A stretch of DNA of 18,405 bases from Candidatus Latescibacterota bacterium. GTDB lineage: Bacteria; Latescibacterota; UBA2968; UBA8231. Positions 14,774 through 18,405 of this stretch are shown here, piece after piece. Both the position numbers and the translations under genes were made by a program. Each line of letters begins with the position of its first letter. The first letter of the stretch is position 1. The stretch is taken from the NCBI GenBank assembly GCA_022827165.1, contig JAJDTN010000292.1, positions 1-18,405 on the forward strand, written 5' to 3'. The notes under the pieces are model-generated. The model made no database searches. It saw only the letters and a list, made by a program, of their open reading frames with translations, and was not told where the DNA came from.

Positions 14774-15446
14774 GGGTCGCCTCCGTGAAGGAGGCCTTGA
14801 TACGGCCCCAGGACTCCGTCGCCACCGTCGGCTCTTCACCGCTCTCCGAGCACTCTCTCACCAGGGGGTCGCCGGCCCATCGCCGGATGCGCCACATGCC
14901 GTCCTCTTCCTGGCGCAGCTTGAAGGTCATCACCTGATCGACGAAGAGCCCTTCGTCCGGCTTTGTCAGCAGCAGCAACTCCACCCGCCCTCGAAAGACG
15001 AGCCAGTCCTCCTCCGGATGGCCGTCCGGATCTCCCTCGAAGGCCGGGGGCGAGTCAGCCCCCGGCTCCTCACGCCTGTCGTCGGCCCAGAATCCGAACT
15101 CGATGGTGCGAAAGACGTCGAAGATCCCCCGCGGCGAGTCGCGCCCGCCCATGACCTCCAGCTCCACCTGCTTGCCATTGTGATACCGGACCTCGCCCAG
15201 ACAGTCCGCCTCGGTGAACAGGAAACCGTCGTCCAGCAGCCTCTCGTAGAGGTCCGGGTCGCGCTCCCCGAAAGCGTGTTGGAGATGGTCCATGGCGGCC
15301 TCGGGGGTGCAGGCGAAGCACTCCTCCACATCCGCACCAGGCGGGGCGGGCGGTCCGGCTCCACGGTCGGCGCACTGGACGGATATCAGGGCCACCGCCA
15401 GAACCGCGGGGGGTACGCGGTCGAGTCTCACGTGGCGGGGGTTCAC
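14766..15446 (-). CDS. Exported NTF2-like protein, possible lipoprotein
   Basis: The gene encodes about 226 residues from a GTG at 15446 that overlaps the transaldolase stop by 4 bases (GTGA); a second GTG at 15431 is also possible. The N terminus has Arg residues, then a hydrophobic run (VPPAVLAVALISVQC) ending in Cys, like a signal peptide with an imperfect lipobox (SVQC). After a Pro/Gly linker, residues about 35-205 look like an NTF2/SnoaL-type fold: AAMDHLQHAFGERDPDLYERLLDD..F.F, then WLVFRGRVELLL, VDQVMTFKLRQ and a closing WRIRRWAGDP. Such domains bind small ligands or act as accessory domains. It is tightly coupled to its neighbours (4 and 8-base overlaps). The exact role is not recognisable. 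Confidence 0.68.
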   Translation of the reverse strand: MNPRHVRLDRVPPAVLAVALISVQCADRGAGPPAPPGADVEECFACTPEAAMDHLQHAFGERDPDLYERLLDDGFLFTEADCLGEVRYHNGKQVELEVMGGRDSPRGIFDVFRTIEFGFWADDRREEPGADSPPAFEGDPDGHPEEDWLVFRGRVELLLLTKPDEGLFVDQVMTFKLRQEEDGMWRIRRWAGDPLVRECSESGEEPTVATESWGRIKASFTEATRG

Positions 15447-16579
15447 GCGCGGCGAGGCAGGGCCTCGCACTGGGTCTCGATGGCAGCCAGCAGCTGGTCA
15501 AAGGGCTCCACGAAGAGGCGCACGCCGTCCTCCAACAACTGGTCGGTAGCATGTTGCATCGAGATGCCGAGCCCCTCGAGGGCTGCCATCACCTCGCGGG
15601 CCTCGTCCACGCCCTTCTCCAGGGTGGCCTCCACGACCCCGTGATCGCGGAAGGCGTCGAAGGTCGCCTCCGGCAGGGTGTTCACCGTGTCCGGGCCGAT
15701 CAGCTCCTCCACGTAGAGCACGTCGCGGTAGGCCGGGTTCTTGACGCTCGTGCTCGCCCACAGCAGGCGCTGGGGGTTGGCGCCGGCGGCTGCGAGGCGG
15801 GACCAGCGCTTTCCGGCGACGAGGTCGCGGTAGTGTTGATAGGCGAGCCTGGCGTTGGCGATGGCGGCGCGGCCCTTCAGGGAGCCGAGGGCGACGCGGC
15901 GCACGGCGTCGCCCTCCTCGGCCAGGCGCTCGTCGATCCGCGTGTCGATGAGGGTGTCGATGCGGCTCACGAAGAAGCTGGCCACGCTGGAGACGGCGGC
16001 TACGTCACCGCCCTTCTCGAGCAGGCTCTCCAGGCCCTTGAGCCAGGCCTCGGCGGCGGCGGCGTAGCAGTCCCGCGCGAAGAGCAGGGTGACGTTGACA
16101 TTGACCCCCTCCCCGATCAGCCGCTCGATGGCGGGCACGCCCGCCCGTGTTCCCGGCACCTTGATCATGAGGTTGCGCCGCCCCACCTCTCCGGCCAGGC
16201 GCAGGGCTTCGTCGACGGTTCCCCCCGTGTCGTGGGCCAGGTGCGGCGAGACCTCGAGGGAGACGAAGCCGTCGCGGCCCTCCGACTCCTCGTACACCGG
16301 CAGCAGCGCGTCGGCCGCCCACTGGATGTCCTCGACGGCGATCGCCTCGTAGATCTGCAGGGGCGAGAGACCGGCGGCGGCGTGACGGCGCAGCACCCCC
16401 CGGTAGTCGTCCGACCCGGCGATGGCCTTCTCGAAGATGGCGGGGTTGGAGGTCATCCCCCGCAGGCCGTCCTCGGCGATCAGCCGCTCCAGCCCGCCGC
16501 TGGTGATGAGACCCCGGCGGAGGCTGTCGTACCAGACGCTCTGGCCCTGCCGGCCAAGATCGGAAATCGGATTGGACAT
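15443..16579 (-). CDS. tal: Transaldolase
   Basis: The protein has 378 residues, the length of the bacterial Tal subfamily found alone or fused to glucose-6-phosphate isomerase. The start is the ATG at 16579 with GGGAG 8 bases upstream; an ATG at 16594 would add five residues but lacks a ribosome site. It shows GMTSNPAIFEKAIAGSDDY (41-59), SLEVSPHLAHDT (107-118), the Schiff-base lysine K140 in NLMIKVPGT, GVNVNVTLLF and LLWASTSVKNPAY. It moves a three-carbon dihydroxyacetone unit between sugar phosphates in the pentose phosphate pathway. It is the first gene of a three-gene operon with the NTF2-like protein and zinc dehydrogenase, and is divergent from the kinase gene at 16687. Confidence 0.96.
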   Translation of the reverse strand: MSNPISDLGRQGQSVWYDSLRRGLITSGGLERLIAEDGLRGMTSNPAIFEKAIAGSDDYRGVLRRHAAAGLSPLQIYEAIAVEDIQWAADALLPVYEESEGRDGFVSLEVSPHLAHDTGGTVDEALRLAGEVGRRNLMIKVPGTRAGVPAIERLIGEGVNVNVTLLFARDCYAAAAEAWLKGLESLLEKGGDVAAVSSVASFFVSRIDTLIDTRIDERLAEEGDAVRRVALGSLKGRAAIANARLAYQHYRDLVAGKRWSRLAAAGANPQRLLWASTSVKNPAYRDVLYVEELIGPDTVNTLPEATFDAFRDHGVVEATLEKGVDEAREVMAALEGLGISMQHATDQLLEDGVRLFVEPFDQLLAAIETQCEALPRRA

Positions 16580-16619
16580 GACCTGAACTCCCATGGGGAA
16601 CGGAGTGTGGAAACGGCGG

Positions 16620-16627
16620 ATAATATA
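16620..16627 (-). promoter_or_regulatory. Probable -10 region of the transaldolase operon
   Basis: The minus strand reads TATATTAT here, giving TATTAT with 5 of 6 consensus bases, within an otherwise very GC-rich gap. No good -35 box is seen at 16-19 bases. The nearly palindromic block GGATATATTATCC (16629-16617) could also be an operator. Confidence 0.4.
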
Positions 16628-16648
16628 TCCCCCCGAAGGCCGCCTGCC

Positions 16649-16677
16649 TTGCTCCTCCCAGGTGGCCCGGGTAGGTT
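16649..16677 (+). promoter_or_regulatory. Possible promoter of the kinase gene, giving an almost leaderless transcript
   Basis: TTGCTC (16649-16654), 17 bases, then TAGGTT (16672-16677), which ends 9 bases before the ATG at 16687. Both boxes are partial matches. Confidence 0.3.
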
Positions 16678-16686
16678 CTTGCGCCG

Positions 16687-17847
16687 ATGGCTACCATCGT
16701 CGACGGCAAGAAGCGCATCCCCTTCATGCGGGGGATGCTCGTCCACCATCTCCTCCAGCGCGGTTTCGATCACGACGAGGCCTACGGCATCGCCGACGAG
16801 GTGCGTACCGAGGTGCGCCGGCGCAAGGAGGTGGAACGAGGACAGATCCTCGATCTGCTCGCCAGCCTCCTCGAGCGCGACCATCCGGACCGCCCCCTCG
16901 GCAACCTCCTGTTCTGGGAACCGTCGCCGACGACGATCACCGTCGACCGCGACGCCGGCCCCCGTCCCTTCTCGCGCGAGCTGCTGTCCCACTCGATCCA
17001 GGCCGCCGGCCTCTCCCCCGACCGCTCCTACGAGCTCGCCCGCACCGTGGAGGAACACCTCCTCGACAAGCGGACCGGGCGCATCGGCCACGGCGAACTG
17101 GAGAACCTCGTTCAGGAGGTCATCCTCGAGAGATGCGGCGAGAGCTCCGCCGAGCTCTACCGGACCTGGCGGGACTGGAGGGATCTGGACCAGCCCCTCG
17201 TGATCCTCATCGGCGGCGCCACCGGCGTCGGCAAGACGACGCTGGCCGTCAGTCTTGCCAACGTCCTCGACATCCCCCGCGTCGTGGCCACCGACGACAT
17301 CCGGCAGATCCTGCGCCTGACGCTGGCCAGGGACTTCATGCCTTCCATCCACGATTCCTCTTACGACGCCGAGGCTGCCGACATCCAGGACGGTCTCGAC
17401 CCGGTGGTAACCGCCTTCCACGAACAGTCCCGGGTCGTCGGCGTCGGCGTGCGCGCCATCATGTCCCGTTGCATCGAGGAAAATGCGAGCGCCATCATCG
17501 ACGGCGTGCACCTGCTCCCCGGGGTCTCGCGGTGGAAAGCCTTCGAGGAGAACGCCATCATCGTGCCCATCTGCCTGGCCCTGACCGACCGCGAGGCCTA
17601 CGAGACGCGCTTCGCCAAGCGGGAGGTCCAGGCCCCCGCCAGGACGCCGCGCAAGTCCCTCTCCGATCTGGATCGCATCCTCCGAATCCAGGAACACATC
17701 CTCAGGGGCTGCGAGGACGAGGACGTCCCCGTCATAGAGATGACCGCCGTAGAGGAGCCGACCCAGGCCGCCGTGCTCGCCGTGGTCGAGCGGCTTCGCG
17801 CCAATGGCAGAGTCGAAGGCAGAAAATCCAAGAAAAAGAAGAAGTGA
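16687..17847 (+). CDS. 2-phosphoglycerate-kinase-like P-loop kinase with two ATP-cone domains
   Basis: The protein has 386 residues. Two ATP-cone-like units are seen: residues about 2-60 (IVDGKKRIPFMRGMLVHHLL..G) and about 83-160 (ITVDRDAGPRPFSRELLSHS..AAGL, then LVQEVILERCGE). A P-loop kinase domain follows with ILIGGATGVGKTTLA (173-187), ATDDIRQILR (201-210) and AIIDGVHLLPGV (269-280). This plan matches 2-phosphoglycerate kinases, which in methanogens make 2,3-diphosphoglycerate for cyclic 2,3-diphosphoglycerate; bacterial members are less understood. ATP cones bind adenine nucleotides and usually regulate activity. The C terminus is a lysine run (KSKKKKK). It is divergent from the transaldolase operon and followed by a strong hairpin. 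The kinase fold is certain; the substrate is inferred from family. Confidence 0.85.
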   Translation: MATIVDGKKRIPFMRGMLVHHLLQRGFDHDEAYGIADEVRTEVRRRKEVERGQILDLLASLLERDHPDRPLGNLLFWEPSPTTITVDRDAGPRPFSRELLSHSIQAAGLSPDRSYELARTVEEHLLDKRTGRIGHGELENLVQEVILERCGESSAELYRTWRDWRDLDQPLVILIGGATGVGKTTLAVSLANVLDIPRVVATDDIRQILRLTLARDFMPSIHDSSYDAEAADIQDGLDPVVTAFHEQSRVVGVGVRAIMSRCIEENASAIIDGVHLLPGVSRWKAFEENAIIVPICLALTDREAYETRFAKREVQAPARTPRKSLSDLDRILRIQEHILRGCEDEDVPVIEMTAVEEPTQAAVLAVVERLRANGRVEGRKSKKKKK

Positions 17848-17887
17848 CCGGGCTTCTCGCGGCCCTTTTCCCGTCCGCGGCCCGGTC
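17846..17887. terminator. Large hairpin overlapping the kinase stop codon
   Basis: GACCGGGC (17846-17853) pairs perfectly with GCCCGGTC (17880-17887), and inside it CGCGG (17858-17862) pairs with CCGCG (17875-17879), with a TTCT bulge on one side and a 12-base loop. There is no U run; the -10 box TATATT follows two bases later. Confidence 0.55.
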
Positions 17888-17888
17888 C

Positions 17889-17894
17889 TATATT
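17889..17894 (+). promoter_or_regulatory. -10 box for the bactofilin gene
   Basis: TATATT lies in a GC-rich gap directly after the hairpin. At 17 bases upstream only TTTTCC is seen as a -35 match. The predicted leader is about 75 bases to the preferred start, with GGAGG at 17959-17963. Confidence 0.45.
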
Positions 17895-17975
17895 GGCCGC
17901 CTGATGAGCAGAGTGTTCGACAGTTTGGGCGGCTTGCCCGGTTTCACCGGAAGCAACCGGAGGACAGACAAGGCA

Positions 17976-18405
17976 ATGCTGGGCAAAAAGGAAGAGAACG
18001 GCGGCGGCGAGACCCTGAACACGATCGTCGGCCGCGGCACCACCTTCGAGGGAGTCATGAAGGTGGACAACAGCGTGCGCATCGACGGCACCTTCAAGGG
18101 CGAGCTGTCGTGCACGGGAACGCTCACCATCGGCCAGTCGGGAGAGGCCCATGCCCAGCTCGACGGCCGCGATGTCTACATCAATGGAGTCGTGCACGGC
18201 AACGTGCGGGGCGACAAGGTTCGCCTCGACAGCCAGGCACGGGTCGTGGGAGACATCAACTCCAACGCCCTGGCCATCTCCGAGGGCGCCGTTTTCCAGG
18301 GCAACTGCTCCATGGATGTCGACGAGAATGAAGGTGTGGACGCCATGGGGGCGGAGGCGCCCGAGCCCGTCGAGGGCGGGGATGAGTCGGTGATCCCCAT
18401 GGACA
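17976..18405 (+). CDS. Bactofilin (polymer-forming cytoskeletal protein), 3' end missing
   Basis: The frame is open from the ATG at 17976 to the window edge (143 codons). The opening MLGKKEENGGG, then LNTIVGRGTTFEGVMKVDNS and RIDGTFKGEL, is the classical start of bactofilins. It continues with the repeated beta-helix pattern: GTLTIGQSGEAHA, VYINGVVHGNVRG, VRLDSQARVVGDI, LAISEGAVFQGNC. Bactofilins self-assemble into filaments at the membrane and help in cell shape, stalks or polar localisation. The acidic tail after about residue 115 is unstructured-looking and runs off the window. An in-frame ATG at 17904 would add 24 residues (SRVFDSLGGLPGF..), but it lies only 9 bases after the -10 box, so the shorter start is preferred. 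The GGAGG site has a long 12-base spacer. Confidence 0.9.
   Translation, partial: MLGKKEENGGGETLNTIVGRGTTFEGVMKVDNSVRIDGTFKGELSCTGTLTIGQSGEAHAQLDGRDVYINGVVHGNVRGDKVRLDSQARVVGDINSNALAISEGAVFQGNCSMDVDENEGVDAMGAEAPEPVEGGDESVIPMD

Noticed and set aside
16669..16683. GG-N10-GC (sigma54-like) pattern before the 2-phosphoglycerate-kinase-like gene
   Set aside because: The -24 half is poor, and transcription would start inside the coding sequence.
15551..17203. 550-codon plus-strand open frame
   Set aside because: Runs antisense through transaldolase and then out of frame through the kinase gene; no motif.

Overview
The window is a piece of a GC-rich bacterial chromosome. It carries 14 protein genes, two of them cut by the window edges, and one tRNA gene. 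Most of it has the codon use of a roughly 70% GC genome. A lipoprotein-like precursor, a bactofilin, an NtrC-type regulator and the NfeD/FloA set suggest a Gram-negative, environmental lineage, perhaps one of the less-cultured phyla such as Gemmatimonadota, Eisenbacteria or Krumholzibacteriota. That placement is inference; there is no rRNA or other phylogenetic marker here. I saw no transposase, integrase, CRISPR array or rRNA.

Layout, left to right. (1) Positions 1-2834, minus strand: a long secreted M9-family collagenase-like metalloprotease. It runs off the left edge into what looks like the start of a beta-propeller. Its GC content is clearly lower than the rest, and it starts just beyond the 3' end of a tRNA-Leu(CAA) gene. 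(2) 2896-6534, minus: a compact set reading nfeD1 (membrane serine protease), short nfeD, floA (flotillin-like), a small membrane-anchored coiled-coil protein, then tRNA-Leu. A good sigma70-type promoter sits at 6563-6592. (3) 6634-7674, plus: a Gfo/Idh/MocA oxidoreductase, tail-to-tail with (4) 7646-10341, minus: a soluble PAS histidine kinase and a sigma54-type response regulator sharing ATGA. (5) 10492-11425, minus: a DUF1684 secreted protein followed by an RNA polymerase omega-like gene, with a hairpin after it. (6) 11499-13651, plus: an SDR dehydrogenase and a YjbQ-family protein with an extra 190-residue C-terminal half. (7) 13664-16579, minus: a tightly overlapping operon of transaldolase, an NTF2-like lipoprotein candidate and a zinc alcohol dehydrogenase. 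(8) 16687-18405, plus: a 2-phosphoglycerate-kinase-like protein with two ATP-cone domains, a strong hairpin, and a bactofilin cut by the right edge.

Functional themes are membrane organisation and quality control (NfeD/FloA and perhaps bactofilin), sugar and sugar-alcohol redox metabolism (MocA-type oxidoreductase, SDR, zinc dehydrogenase, transaldolase), and signal transduction. The collagenase looks like an accessory gene at a tRNA boundary. The points most worth following up are the collagenase-propeller at the tRNA-Leu junction, the small partner protein in the FloA operon, the two-domain YjbQ protein, and the double ATP-cone kinase.
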